Shown here one piece after another: positions 45,203 to 54,116 of a DNA stretch of 64,000 bases. The notes beneath the pieces are model-generated. The model saw only the letters and a program-made list of their open reading frames with translations, was not told where the DNA came from and made no database searches. The translations under genes and the position numbers were made by a program. Location: NCBI RefSeq assembly GCF_014042165.1, contig NZ_JACDZE010000001.1:1448595-1512594 (forward strand). Reading direction: 5' to 3'. How positions within the stretch are numbered: position 1 is the stretch's first letter; each line of letters starts with the position of its first letter. The stretch comes from Moheibacter lacus (lineage in GTDB: Bacteria > Bacteroidota > Bacteroidia > Flavobacteriales > Weeksellaceae).

Positions 45203-47113
45203 TTATTCTTTTTTATTTTTTTCCAATTTGGTACTATCCGGTTTCTCAGGTTCTACATACCAACCTTTACGTTTCATATAAGCGATGAACTGTTTTCTGT
45301 ATTCGCCTTCCAAACTTCCATTTACCATCCTCGTTTCCAAATAGGTCCGTTTGATGGTATCCGTAATATATTTTTCAGCAACCAGTGTTGCCATAGGGCC
45401 TGCCCAACGCGCTCCCCAATATCCGTTTTCAACGATCACGGCTACCACAATTTTTGGATCTTCCACCGGTGCGATCAATGTAAACAACGAATGGTCTTGT
45501 CCATGCGGATTTTGGGCGGTTCCTGTTTTACCGGCTTGTGTGAAATCTTTGGAACGAAAGGATCGGGCGGTTCCGTTGGTGAAAACCATTTCCATTCCTT
45601 CCAAAACCGGAGTAAAATACCGGGCATCCACCAGAGTTTTTTTCATTTCGGTAAAACGTTTATCCGATTGGGGTTTTCCATCGATTTCTTTGACGATATG
45701 CGGAGTGTAAAAAGAACCTCGGTTGGCGATAATGGCAGTAAAATTGGCCATTTGGAGGGGAGTTGTCGTGATGTCTCCTTGCCCCATTCCGTTAAAAATC
45801 ATTTGGTAGGGTGTCCATTTTCCTTCTCCAAATCGATTGTTGTAAAATTTTCCGGAGGGAATTAATCCTGAACTTCCCACTGCCAAATCATTGTTCAAAT
45901 AAACCCCCAAACCGAAACTGCTCATGATTTCTTTCCATTCGTTCATTCCTTTGGCATAATCAGACGGATATTTCTGGACGATGTCGCGGTAGGCTTCGGA
46001 GAAATAATTGTTACAGGATTTAGCGATGGCAAGTCTTAGATGAAGTGGGCGGTAATATTGGCCACAGTGACAGCCTATCCGCATACGGCCATACCGAAAA
46101 CCATGTTTGCAGACATAACCCGTAGAGTCTGCATCAACTACGCCCATTTGCATTGCAGCAAGTGCGGTGATCATTTTAAAAGTAGATCCCGGCGGATAAG
46201 TTCCTTGTGTTGCGCGGTCATAGTTGGGCATGGAAATCGTATCACGTAAAATCGCATTTCGGGAATCGGATTTCAAGTATAAATTGGGGTCAACGGTTGG
46301 CGCAGTAGCCATGGCCAAAATTTCACCTGTTTTGGGGTCGAGTGCAACGATGGCACCTCTTTTATTTTGTAATAATTTTTCGGCGTAAGATTGTAATTCG
46401 TAGTCGATGGTCAGGGTGATGGTGTTGCCACTTTTTGCAGCTTGGTCGTATTCGCCATCTTTATAAGGGCCCACTGATTTCATCAATCGGTCTGCAACAT
46501 AATTTTTCACCCCTTTTACACCACGTAATTCCTTTTCATAAGATTTTTCAACTCCCGAAATCCCGACCAAATCTCCCGGTTTATAATAAATAGAATCTTT
46601 TTTTATGTAGGCTTCGTTTGCTTCGTTGATGTATCCTAATATGTTTCCGGCGGTATTGACCATGTATTTTCGTTCCGGTCTTTTTACGATGGACATAGAA
46701 GGGTAGAGGTAGAGTTGCTCTTGAATTCGGGCATAATTCTCTCGCGAAATATTTTTGATCAATGGATAAGGGGAAAGACCTCGGTAGTGTTTTTCATTTT
46801 TGATTTGAATCATTCGCTTATGAAAATCTTTCACGTTTATTCCCGCCATTTCACAAAAAGCAGCTGTGTCAAATTCTTCAGTAATTAAAGCCGGTGTGAC
46901 ATCTACTTCATAATTATAGGCATTACTTACGAGAAGTACGCCGTTTCGATCGAGAATATCTCCTCGGTTGGGAAAAATGATTTCTTGTTTGATCGAGGTA
47001 TTGATGGCGTTGAGTTTGTATCGGTCTGTAGAGAGTTGAAGGTAATACAACCGCCAAACAAACAAACCAATAATCATCAAAACAATAGCTGAGATTACAT
47101 AAATCTTTTTCAT
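45203..47113 (-). CDS. mrdA: Penicillin-binding protein 2
   Basis: Transpeptidase of the elongasome, partner of RodA, 636 aa. One membrane anchor (about residues 5-24), a PBP dimerisation domain (GDILDRNGVLLVSN), then the transpeptidase domain with Ser310 in GSTFK, SCN (AIAKSCNNYF) and KTGTAQNPHG. Its ATG overlaps the mreD stop by 4 bases. It belongs to the mreBCD-mrdA-rodA operon. Confidence 0.96.
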   Translation of the reverse strand: MKKIYVISAIVLMIIGLFVWRLYYLQLSTDRYKLNAINTSIKQEIIFPNRGDILDRNGVLLVSNAYNYEVDVTPALITEEFDTAAFCEMAGINVKDFHKRMIQIKNEKHYRGLSPYPLIKNISRENYARIQEQLYLYPSMSIVKRPERKYMVNTAGNILGYINEANEAYIKKDSIYYKPGDLVGISGVEKSYEKELRGVKGVKNYVADRLMKSVGPYKDGEYDQAAKSGNTITLTIDYELQSYAEKLLQNKRGAIVALDPKTGEILAMATAPTVDPNLYLKSDSRNAILRDTISMPNYDRATQGTYPPGSTFKMITALAAMQMGVVDADSTGYVCKHGFRYGRMRIGCHCGQYYRPLHLRLAIAKSCNNYFSEAYRDIVQKYPSDYAKGMNEWKEIMSSFGLGVYLNNDLAVGSSGLIPSGKFYNNRFGEGKWTPYQMIFNGMGQGDITTTPLQMANFTAIIANRGSFYTPHIVKEIDGKPQSDKRFTEMKKTLVDARYFTPVLEGMEMVFTNGTARSFRSKDFTQAGKTGTAQNPHGQDHSLFTLIAPVEDPKIVVAVIVENGYWGARWAGPMATLVAEKYITDTIKRTYLETRMVNGSLEGEYRKQFIAYMKRKGWYVEPEKPDSTKLEKNKKE

Positions 47114-47625
47114 CTTTCCGCCCTCTTTCTAAACAAAATTAAATAGAAATATGCAAATAAGAGGGTAAATCCTACACTGGAAATCGTTCGGATCATGATA
47201 CCGCCAAAGTTGGCGAAGGACAGACTTTCTACAAAAAAGAGCAGAAAATGGTGGATGAAAACCATCAAAAAAGTATAGATGATCCATTGGCCAACACTAA
47301 AATCGGAATAGCGAAATTCTTCCAATTCAAAAAATTTGGTACCCGAAACCATACGTATGATGTATTTGCTAAGAAATCCGATGGTCAAACAGGCAAAAGC
47401 ATGGATGCCGCCCGTGTCTTCAAATATATCTACTCCCCAACCCAATAAAAAACAAAGAATTAGAAATAAATATCGATTTTGATTGGCCGGGTACAATAAA
47501 ATGAAAAGGACATAGATGTAAGGTGTTGCAATTTGATTAAAATTGAGTTTACTGAAAAGAAAGCTTTGCAATAAAACCAAAATAATAATGAGTATAATAT
47601 TTCCTAATAGTCTAAGGGTTAGCAT
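47110..47625 (-). CDS. mreD: Rod shape-determining protein MreD
   Basis: Multi-span inner-membrane protein of the elongasome, 171 aa, with about five hydrophobic segments and few conserved residues. The call rests on hydropathy and its fixed position between mreC and mrdA. It overlaps mreC by 14 bases and mrdA by 4. Confidence 0.88.
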   Translation of the reverse strand: MLTLRLLGNIILIIILVLLQSFLFSKLNFNQIATPYIYVLFILLYPANQNRYLFLILCFLLGWGVDIFEDTGGIHAFACLTIGFLSKYIIRMVSGTKFFELEEFRYSDFSVGQWIIYTFLMVFIHHFLLFFVESLSFANFGGIMIRTISSVGFTLLFAYFYLILFRKRAER

Positions 47626-48466
47626 TTTGTGTTATACTGTCTGTTTTTTCTACTTCTATGATTTCTTGTTTTTCCAAATTGACTACTACTTGCGCATATC
47701 GTAGCCTGGCAAAATTTTCTTTTAATTTTATGCGAATATCCAATTCTCCCGTCACTTCGTCTATTTTTGAACTGAATACTGTCCCGATCATGATTCCACC
47801 GGGAATTACACCCGATTTCCCATCGGTCTCGATGGTATCACCTTTTGCAACCTCGATGTATTTTGGGATTTCTTGTAATTTGGCAAATCGAGGATCTTTT
47901 CCGTCCCAAGATAGCATTCCGAAATATTGATTCTTTTTGAGCTGTACAGTAGTTTTGGCATTTGGATTTAAAAGGGACATCACACGTGCATAATTGTTGG
48001 AAGTATTATACACATAACCGATGACACCATTTCCTGAAATGACACCCATGCCTTTTTCAATCCCATGCCGAGCTCCTTTGTTGATGGTCAGCATATTGTA
48101 TTTTTTCATCACAGAATTATTGATGATCTGCACAGGGACAAATCGATAGGTTTGATGAAAAGCGGCATTGTTGATTGGGCTGCTTTTGAGTTTGGATTCG
48201 GAAATTTCTCCTTTTAATAATTCCAATTCTCTACGCAAATCGGCATTTTCATTTTGCAATTCTTTGTTGTCATCTTTTAAATGGATGAATTGCGTAGCGC
48301 CGGAAATTCGTTGGTCTACATAGCCGCTAAATTGCGTACTTGCTTTATCCATTACTGATTTATGGTAAACTTTTTGTCGAAATGTGAACAAAAATGCCAA
48401 CAAGGATAGCAAGACGTAAAATAGTAACAATCCATTCTTGATGATGGGGTTAAGGATGAATTGCAT
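47612..48466 (-). CDS. mreC: Rod shape-determining protein MreC
   Basis: Periplasmic scaffold of the elongasome, 284 aa. It has one N-terminal membrane helix, a coiled coil (HLKDDNKELQNENADLRREL, about residues 62-90), then two beta-barrel domains with NKGARHGIEKGMGVI and VSGNGVIGYV-like motifs. It begins 8 bases after the mreB stop. Confidence 0.93.
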   Translation of the reverse strand: MQFILNPIIKNGLLLFYVLLSLLAFLFTFRQKVYHKSVMDKASTQFSGYVDQRISGATQFIHLKDDNKELQNENADLRRELELLKGEISESKLKSSPINNAAFHQTYRFVPVQIINNSVMKKYNMLTINKGARHGIEKGMGVISGNGVIGYVYNTSNNYARVMSLLNPNAKTTVQLKKNQYFGMLSWDGKDPRFAKLQEIPKYIEVAKGDTIETDGKSGVIPGGIMIGTVFSSKIDEVTGELDIRIKLKENFARLRYAQVVVNLEKQEIIEVEKTDSITQNANP

Positions 48467-48474
48467 AGGCTAAA

Positions 48475-49500
48475 TTATTTCATTAAGAAAGTGAACTTGT
48501 CGATGTTTTTCAGCGCAATTCCCGTTCCGCGTACTACCGCTCTTAAAGGGTCATCTGCTAGAAAAACTGGCAAACCGGTCTTTTTTGAAATCCTTTGATC
48601 CAATCCGCGGAGCATAGATCCACCACCTGCCATATAAATTCCGGTATTGTAAATATCGGCTGCCAATTCAGGTGGAGTTTGGGATAAAGTTTCCATAACA
48701 GCGTCTTCGATGCGTAAAATGGATTTATCCAAAGCTCTGGCAATTTCTTTATAATTTACCGTGATTTCTTTTGGTTTTCCAGTGATCAAATCACGTCCTT
48801 GAACCGCCATGTCTTCTGGCTCATGCTCCAAATCTTCTATGGCTGCTCCAACTTCGATTTTCACACGCTCTGCAGTTCGTTCACCTATATAAAGATTATG
48901 ATGACTTCGTAAATAATAAGCGATATCATTGGTAAAAACATCCCCTGCAATTTTAACGGATTTGTCACAAACAATTCCTCCCAATGCGATCACTGCAATT
49001 TCTGAAGTTCCTCCTCCTATGTCGATGATCATGTTTCCTTTTGGTAATTGGACATCGATTCCAACTCCTATTGCTGCAGCCATCGGCTCATAAATCAGTC
49101 GGACATCTTTTGCATTTACATGCGCCGCCGAATCTTTCACCGCACGCTTTTCAACTTCTGTAATTCCGGAAGGAATACAAATCACGATACGCAATGAAGG
49201 AGAGAAAAACTTACCACGAATCCCCGGGATTTGTTTGATGAATTCACGAATCATAAATTCAGAGGCCTCAAAATCCGCAATTACACCGTCTTTTAACGGG
49301 CGTATGGTTTTGATATCGTCATGGGTCTTCCCTTGCATATGCTTGGCTTTTTCCCCAACGGCGATTACTTTATTGGTTCGTCTGTCTATCGCCACTATGG
49401 ACGGACTGTCTATAACTACCTTGTTGTTGTGTATGATAAGTGTGTTGGCAGTACCTAAATCGATAGCTACCTCTTGCGTGAAAAAATTAAATAACTTCAT
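48475..49500 (-). CDS. mreB: Rod shape-determining protein MreB
   Basis: Bacterial actin that organises lateral wall synthesis, 341 aa, full length. It shows the phosphate loops AIDLGTANTLI and MIDIGGGTSEIAVI, the adenosine motif GGGSMLRGLDQRI, and an amphipathic N terminus for membrane contact. It is the first gene of the rod-shape operon, and a -7 element lies 39 bases upstream. The presence of mreB predicts a rod-shaped cell. Confidence 0.98.
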   Translation of the reverse strand: MKLFNFFTQEVAIDLGTANTLIIHNNKVVIDSPSIVAIDRRTNKVIAVGEKAKHMQGKTHDDIKTIRPLKDGVIADFEASEFMIREFIKQIPGIRGKFFSPSLRIVICIPSGITEVEKRAVKDSAAHVNAKDVRLIYEPMAAAIGVGIDVQLPKGNMIIDIGGGTSEIAVIALGGIVCDKSVKIAGDVFTNDIAYYLRSHHNLYIGERTAERVKIEVGAAIEDLEHEPEDMAVQGRDLITGKPKEITVNYKEIARALDKSILRIEDAVMETLSQTPPELAADIYNTGIYMAGGGSMLRGLDQRISKKTGLPVFLADDPLRAVVRGTGIALKNIDKFTFLMK

Positions 49501-49538
49501 CTAAAATCTAAAACTTTTATTCGTTTGGTAAGTGCTTA

Positions 49539-49546
49539 CAAAAATA
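49539..49546 (-). promoter_or_regulatory. Promoter -7 element of the mre operon
   Basis: Minus-strand TATTTTTG matches TAnnTTTG. No clear -33 box at the standard distance. Confidence 0.45.
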
Positions 49547-49663
49547 GATAATTTATAACGAGATAAAGAAAGGAAAAATTGTCTTTTTTCTGAAAAATTT
49601 ACGATTTGTCAACAGTTTGGAAAATGAAGAAATAAAAAAAGACTAATAATTTGATTTTCAGAT

Positions 49664-50425
49664 TCATAAAATTTGCTTGATCACACGAAGTTTATGAGAG
49701 TACATTTGGGAGTCTGTATTGAAAATTCCGGTAGAATCCATAGGGTCAATCCTCACTTTTCCATGCGCATGGATGATTTTGTTTTCTTCCAAAATGATCC
49801 CGACATGGATGATTTTTCCTTCCGGATTGTCAAAAAATGCCAAATCTCCTGGTTCAGCTTCTTCCACAAAGCTAAGTGCATGGCCTATTTCAGCTTGTTG
49901 ATAAGCATCTCTTGGTAATTTAATCCCAGAAAACTTATACACTTGCTGCACAAGTCCGGAACAATCGATACCGAAAACCGATTTACCACCCCACAAATAT
50001 GGCGTGTTTAAAAACAGTAAAGCCAAATCTGGGATGGTCGATTTCTCTAATTTCCCACTAAAAAATTCTCCTAAATATTCCATTTCCAAACTCCCAAACT
50101 TGATTTTTCCATTTTCAAGATTTGGAAGAGAAACCGCCATCGGAAGCGTTACTGGATTGTCTTTTTCTACTGCCAAATTGAAACTTTCTGATGCGTATTT
50201 TTCAATTCGAATCGAATTGAATTCTTCTTCCGAAATCTCCAGAAACTGTTTGCTATCTGCCCAACCTTCATAACCATCAAATTCGGCTTTTATTTTGACC
50301 CAATTTTTTTTGGATTCGAGGATGTTAACTTTTTCTCCAAATAAAATTTGGCTGACCATCTCAGATTGATCAGAACTTTCAGCCCGCAAAGGCGCAACAC
50401 TTACTTGACAAATCGCAAATTTCAT
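49664..50425 (-). CDS. NlpC/P60 family cell-wall hydrolase with SH3 domain
   Basis: A 253-aa peptidoglycan endopeptidase, probably cutting D-Glu/diamino acid links. An N-terminal SH3b domain (about residues 1-60, VSVAPLRAESSDQSEM, NWVKIKAEFDGYEGW) and a second linker domain precede the C40 domain with Cys in GIDCSGLVQQVY, His in IIHVGIIL and His in IIHAHGKVR. No signal peptide is visible, as in other Bacteroidetes YkfC-like enzymes that recycle muropeptides in the cytoplasm. It overlaps the methyltransferase gene by 4 bases. Confidence 0.88.
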   Translation of the reverse strand: MKFAICQVSVAPLRAESSDQSEMVSQILFGEKVNILESKKNWVKIKAEFDGYEGWADSKQFLEISEEEFNSIRIEKYASESFNLAVEKDNPVTLPMAVSLPNLENGKIKFGSLEMEYLGEFFSGKLEKSTIPDLALLFLNTPYLWGGKSVFGIDCSGLVQQVYKFSGIKLPRDAYQQAEIGHALSFVEEAEPGDLAFFDNPEGKIIHVGIILEENKIIHAHGKVRIDPMDSTGIFNTDSQMYSHKLRVIKQIL

Positions 50426-51063
50426 TTTTTTCTAATTAAACTAATTCCATCACGGATCGGCAAAATGATGGTTTCTACCCGATCGTCATTTGCAACTAAA
50501 TCATTGAATTCTTTTAAAACGATGGTGTCTTTGTCTTTGGGTTTTGATTCTTCCAGCACTTTTCCGTACCATAAAACATTGTCCGCCAAAATCACACCAC
50601 CGGAATTCATTTTTTCAATTACTTTGTTGAAATAATTGATGTAATTCGATTTGTCGGCGTCGATAAAAACCAAATCAAAACTTTCATCTAATTCGTCCAA
50701 AACATCCAGCGCATTTCCGATTTGGATTTCGATTTGCTCCGCAAATTCAGATTCGGCAAAATATTTTTTGGGAAGATACATCAATTCTTCATTTCGGTCA
50801 ATGGTGATGATTTTTCCTGTTTTTTGTAATCCTTCCGCCAAACAAAGTGTTGCATAACCTGTAAAAGTACCAATTTCCAAAATTCGGTTTGGGCGAATCA
50901 TTTTCGAAATCAAACTCAACATTCGACCTTGATAAGCGCCGGAAAGCATTTGGGGTTGGGTAGTTTTTTGAAAAGTTTCTTTCTCTAAACGATTTAGTAA
51001 ATCCGAAACCGGAGTCGTGTTTTGATTCAGATAATTTTCGAGTTCATTTGATAGAAATTCCAT
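50422..51063 (-). CDS. SAM-dependent O-methyltransferase
   Basis: A 213-aa class I methyltransferase of the caffeoyl-CoA/catechol type. It has the SAM motif [19 protein letters not shown], the acidic IDRNEE position, and the [10 protein letters not shown]-like block ([14 protein letters not shown]) with the metal-binding Asp. The acceptor cannot be inferred. It is translationally coupled to the downstream NlpC/P60 gene. Confidence 0.9.
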   Translation of the reverse strand: MEFLSNELENYLNQNTTPVSDLLNRLEKETFQKTTQPQMLSGAYQGRMLSLISKMIRPNRILEIGTFTGYATLCLAEGLQKTGKIITIDRNEELMYLPKKYFAESEFAEQIEIQIGNALDVLDELDESFDLVFIDADKSNYINYFNKVIEKMNSGGVILADNVLWYGKVLEESKPKDKDTIVLKEFNDLVANDDRVETIILPIRDGISLIRKK

Positions 51064-51084
51064 CCAAAATCCTTTTAATTCCTA

Positions 51085-51092
51085 CAAAAATA
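51085..51092 (-). promoter_or_regulatory. Promoter -7 element of the methyltransferase gene
   Basis: Minus-strand TATTTTTG, 21 bases before the ATG. The divergent scoA gene lies 53 bases away on the other side. Confidence 0.4.
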
Positions 51093-51145
51093 CATTTTTA
51101 GATTCAATATTTTGTATTTTTATCCGCAATCAAAACAAACGACAA

Positions 51146-51847
51146 ATGATCAATAAAAAAGTAGCAAACGTTCAAGTTGCACTCGAAGGTGTTAAAGACG
51201 GTATGACCTTTATGCTCGGTGGATTCGGGCTTTGCGGAATTCCAGAAAATATCATCGCAGAGCTCGTTCGTTTGAACATAAAAGACATTACTTGTATTTC
51301 CAATAATGCCGGAGTGGATGATTTCGGTTTAGGGTTATTGTTGCAAAAAAAACAAATCAAAAAAATGGTTTCGTCTTATGTTGGCGAAAACGCAGAATTT
51401 GAACGCCAAATGCTCAGCGGCGAAATGGAAGTTGAATTGACGCCGCAAGGAACTTTGGCCGAGAAATGCCGCGCTGCACAACACGGATTTCCGGCAGTTT
51501 GGACACCGGCTGGATTTGGGACGGAAGTAGCGGAAGGAAAAGAAACCCGTGAGTTTGAGGGAAAAATGTATGTGTTGGAACACGCTTTTAATGCTGATTT
51601 TTCTTTTGTGAAAGCTTGGAAAGGCGATGAAGCCGGAAATTTGATTTTCAAAGGAACAGCACGAAATTTCAATGCGCCGATGGCAGGTGCCGGGAAAATT
51701 ACGGTTGCAGAAGTAGAAGAATTGGTTCCGGCAGGCGAATTGGATCCCAATCAAATCCACATTCCCGGAATTTTTGTCCAAAGGATTTTCCAAGGAGAAA
51801 AATACGAGAAACGGATTGAGCAAAGGACAGTAAGACATAGAAGCTAA
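51146..51847 (+). CDS. scoA: 3-oxoacid CoA-transferase subunit A
   Basis: Alpha subunit of succinyl-CoA:3-ketoacid CoA transferase, used in ketone body and amino acid breakdown. The 233-aa protein has [15 protein letters not shown] near the N terminus, the [15 protein letters not shown] block, and [13 protein letters not shown]. It is followed, after a spacer with a heptad repeat, by the B subunit. The two subunits form a heterotetramer. Confidence 0.95.
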   Translation: MINKKVANVQVALEGVKDGMTFMLGGFGLCGIPENIIAELVRLNIKDITCISNNAGVDDFGLGLLLQKKQIKKMVSSYVGENAEFERQMLSGEMEVELTPQGTLAEKCRAAQHGFPAVWTPAGFGTEVAEGKETREFEGKMYVLEHAFNADFSFVKAWKGDEAGNLIFKGTARNFNAPMAGAGKITVAEVEELVPAGELDPNQIHIPGIFVQRIFQGEKYEKRIEQRTVRHRS

Positions 51848-51854
51848 TTAATTT

Positions 51855-51922
51855 TGATGGAAGATGGAAGCAGGAAGATGGATGATTTCAAAACATCCAG
51901 CCCCCATCATCCAACATCCAAC
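51855..51922. repeat. Heptad-built inverted repeat in the scoA-scoB spacer
   Basis: Left arm 51855-51883 (GATGGAA-type units) and right arm 51893-51922 (CATCCAA-type units) around a 9-base loop. The outer and inner ends pair well and the middle poorly, as in the rpl-rpo spacers. Confidence 0.6.
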
Positions 51923-51932
51923 AATAAAAAAT

Positions 51933-52586
51933 ATGTTAACAAAAGAGCAAATAGCACAACGCATCGCAAAAGAATTAAAAGATAAATATTTCGTGAACCT
52001 CGGGATCGGGATTCCGACTTTGGTGGCGAATTACATTCCCGATGGAATCGAAGTCGAATTCCAAAGTGAAAATGGCGTTCTCGGTATGGGACCGTTTCCG
52101 TTTGAAGGCGAAGAAGATGCCGACATCATCAATGCCGGAAAACAAACCATCACGACGATGGCAGGCGCTTCCTTTTTTGATTCGGCGATGAGTTTTGGGA
52201 TGATACGTGGAAAACACGTGGATTTAACCGTTCTCGGTGCGATGGAAGTTGATCAAAACGGTGACATTGCCAACTGGAAAATTCCGGGAAAAATGGTGAA
52301 AGGAATGGGTGGCGCGATGGATTTGGTGGCTTCAGCAGAAAATATCATCGTGGCGATGATGCATACCAATAAAGTAGGCGAATCTAAAATTCTCAAAAAA
52401 TGTACACTTCCCTTGACAGGCGTAAATTGTGTAACAAAAGTCGTGACCGATTTATGTGTGATGTCGGTTGAAGATGGAAAATTCAGATTATTGGAAAAAG
52501 CACCGGGCGTTTCGGTAGAGCAGATTCAAAATGCGACGGAAGCCGATTTGGTAGTGGAAGGAGAAATTCCGGAGATGGTTTTTTGA
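51933..52586 (+). CDS. scoB: 3-oxoacid CoA-transferase subunit B
   Basis: Beta subunit, 217 aa from the ATG at 51933. A longer frame from 51864 exists, but its first 23 codons come from the inverted repeat and do not look like the family; MLTKEQIAQRIAKEL is the usual beginning. The catalytic Glu is in SENGVLGMGP, preceded by VNLGIGIPTLVANYI, with TVLGAMEVDQNGDIANW downstream. No stop or frameshift. Confidence 0.95.
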   Translation: MLTKEQIAQRIAKELKDKYFVNLGIGIPTLVANYIPDGIEVEFQSENGVLGMGPFPFEGEEDADIINAGKQTITTMAGASFFDSAMSFGMIRGKHVDLTVLGAMEVDQNGDIANWKIPGKMVKGMGGAMDLVASAENIIVAMMHTNKVGESKILKKCTLPLTGVNCVTKVVTDLCVMSVEDGKFRLLEKAPGVSVEQIQNATEADLVVEGEIPEMVF

Positions 52587-52597
52587 TTAATTTGAAA

Positions 52598-52999
52598 ATG
52601 AAAATTCCTTTAATATTAATCTTTTTATTGTTTGGTACTAATTCTTTAATAGCTCAGGAATGTATTTTTCTTCCTGACGGAAAATATAAGGTCTTACCAA
52701 ATAAAGAATTTCCTCATTATAATGAATATTTAATGGAAATTAGAGGAGATGAATTTATTTCCCATCAAGACAGCTTACAAGTTTTTAAAATAGTTAAAAA
52801 TTATTGCTTTTTTAAATTAGAAAATACAGATTTAGAGGAAGATGATTTTACAGAATTAGATAAAATGTTGAATGAACAATCTCTCGGTTATAAAATTCTT
52901 CGATCAGAAAAAGGAATATATGATTTTGTTTTATATTCTATTAGCTTAAAAGGTCAAGTATATTCAGGTAAATTCATCAGAATTGAAGATGAAAATTAG
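52598..52999 (+). CDS. Hypothetical secreted protein
   Basis: A 133-aa protein I do not recognise. I start it at the ATG at 52598, which gives a clear signal peptide (LILIFLLFGTNSLIAQ). The mature part is acidic with two Cys (residue 2 after the cut and a later CFF) and ends KFIRIEDEN. Its AT content is higher than in the sco genes, which suggests a different history. It begins 11 bases after scoB and may be read from the same transcript. Confidence 0.65.
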   Translation: MKIPLILIFLLFGTNSLIAQECIFLPDGKYKVLPNKEFPHYNEYLMEIRGDEFISHQDSLQVFKIVKNYCFFKLENTDLEEDDFTELDKMLNEQSLGYKILRSEKGIYDFVLYSISLKGQVYSGKFIRIEDEN

Positions 53000-53028
53000 A
53001 ATTCAACATTCAAAATTTAGAATTAATA

Positions 53029-53205
53029 ATGTTTGAGCATTTTTTTACTTGTCCGCATTGTTGGGAAAGGATTTCGATGTTGGTCGATACTTCGGTTCCG
53101 TATCAGAAATATGTGGAAGATTGTGAAGTTTGTTGTAATCCGTTGGAAATTACAGTGAATTCTGAGGAAGGAGAAATTGTCGGATTTGAGGTGAATGAAT
53201 TATAA
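53029..53205 (+). CDS. CPXCG motif-containing Cys-rich protein
   Basis: A 58-aa protein, easily missed for its size. It starts MFEHFFTCPHCWERI and has a second pair CEVCC about 25 residues later, followed by NPLEITVNSEEGEIVGFEV. These are the two knuckles of a small zinc ribbon of the Cys-rich CPXCG family, found across proteobacteria and Bacteroidetes with unknown function. Here the first knuckle is C-P-H-C. A terminator follows 3 bases after the stop. Confidence 0.85.
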   Translation: MFEHFFTCPHCWERISMLVDTSVPYQKYVEDCEVCCNPLEITVNSEEGEIVGFEVNEL

Positions 53206-53208
53206 ATT

Positions 53209-53235
53209 AAAAGACCTCGGGTTACGAGGTCTTTT
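53209..53235. terminator. Bidirectional terminator
   Basis: AAAAGACCTCG (53209-53219) pairs with CGAGGTCTTTT (53225-53235). It serves the CPXCG gene on the plus strand and the gene at 53251 on the minus strand. Confidence 0.88.
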
Positions 53236-53250
53236 GATGTTAAAATGTTG

Positions 53251-53955
53251 TCAATTAGGGAGGCGGTAAATTTCCAAACTTACTTGGTTATCGGTTAAAA
53301 GGCTAAGGTTAACTCCTCCGGTTTCTACTGCAAATGTCAGTGTTTCGCCGGCGTTTAATTCAACGAGTGATGACATAGAGGTTGAGGTGACCGGAACTGC
53401 CAATAATGGTACAATTAACTCAACTCTTACGGCGTCAAATAATTTTTCTTCCCATATTTCCGTTCCATTTTTAATCAACCCTAATCTTTTGTTTCCTAAA
53501 ACACTTAAATCAACTCCACCTTCTAGTTGAACTTCATAATTTACTACATAAATACCAGATTCTTGCGCGGTAAAAACTCCTTCTACAAACAAATCTTCAT
53601 CTCCAATTCGGGTATCATCTGCTCCGGTCAAATTGATTTTATACCAATTGGAGCCTGTGATTCCGAGATTTAGAAGTGACCACCCACCATCTTTACTCGC
53701 AGAGTATGCAGATGAATTGCCAGTAAATAAAATGGCTGGATTGATGGCGAGAACTTCGTTGTCACCTGTTGCGGATTTGTCAATCAATAAAATCGATTGA
53801 TCTGGAGTTAAAGAAGTTGCTTGAGAGGTTGCGCGAACTTTTAAATTTCCATTAATGTCCAAAGTAGCTTGTGGATCATCAGTCCCAATTCCAACCTGTG
53901 CGGTTGAGAATGTCATAATAGATAATCCTAGAGTAAGAGAGAATAGATTTTTCAT
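53251..53955 (-). CDS. Hypothetical secreted protein with tail-fibre-like N terminus
   Basis: A 234-aa protein from the ATG at 53955 (a longer frame starts at 53979, but the signal peptide begins here). The signal ends TFSTAQ. The next stretch, VGIGTDDPQATLDINGNLKV, is the repeated motif of many Bacteroidetes surface proteins that resemble phage tail fibres. The remainder is strand-rich and may be a C1q/TNF-like beta-sandwich (GIYVVNYEVQLEGG, LNAGETLTFAVETGG). No T9SS domain is seen. The function is unknown. Confidence 0.7.
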   Translation of the reverse strand: MKNLFSLTLGLSIMTFSTAQVGIGTDDPQATLDINGNLKVRATSQATSLTPDQSILLIDKSATGDNEVLAINPAILFTGNSSAYSASKDGGWSLLNLGITGSNWYKINLTGADDTRIGDEDLFVEGVFTAQESGIYVVNYEVQLEGGVDLSVLGNKRLGLIKNGTEIWEEKLFDAVRVELIVPLLAVPVTSTSMSSLVELNAGETLTFAVETGGVNLSLLTDNQVSLEIYRLPN

Positions 53956-54116
53956 ATTATAAAAATTAGTAATTAGCATAATTATTATAATAGGCTCAAA
54001 GAAATGGGCAGAGAGTCCTAACAGATGATTGTTAAGATTATAGGATAGATAGGTAGGGTAAATATAAGGGTAATTTCCCCAAAAAAAAAATCAATAGAGG
54101 GGAAATAGGAAAAACC

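Noticed and set aside
45182-45865. A 227-codon open frame on the plus strand opposite mrdA
   Set aside because: It is a shadow of the conserved transpeptidase frame, its product is Cys/Phe/His-rich without family features, and mrdA is certain.
51864-51932. 23 extra N-terminal codons on scoB
   Set aside because: They are translated heptad repeat and unlike any CoA-transferase; the ATG at 51933 gives the family start.
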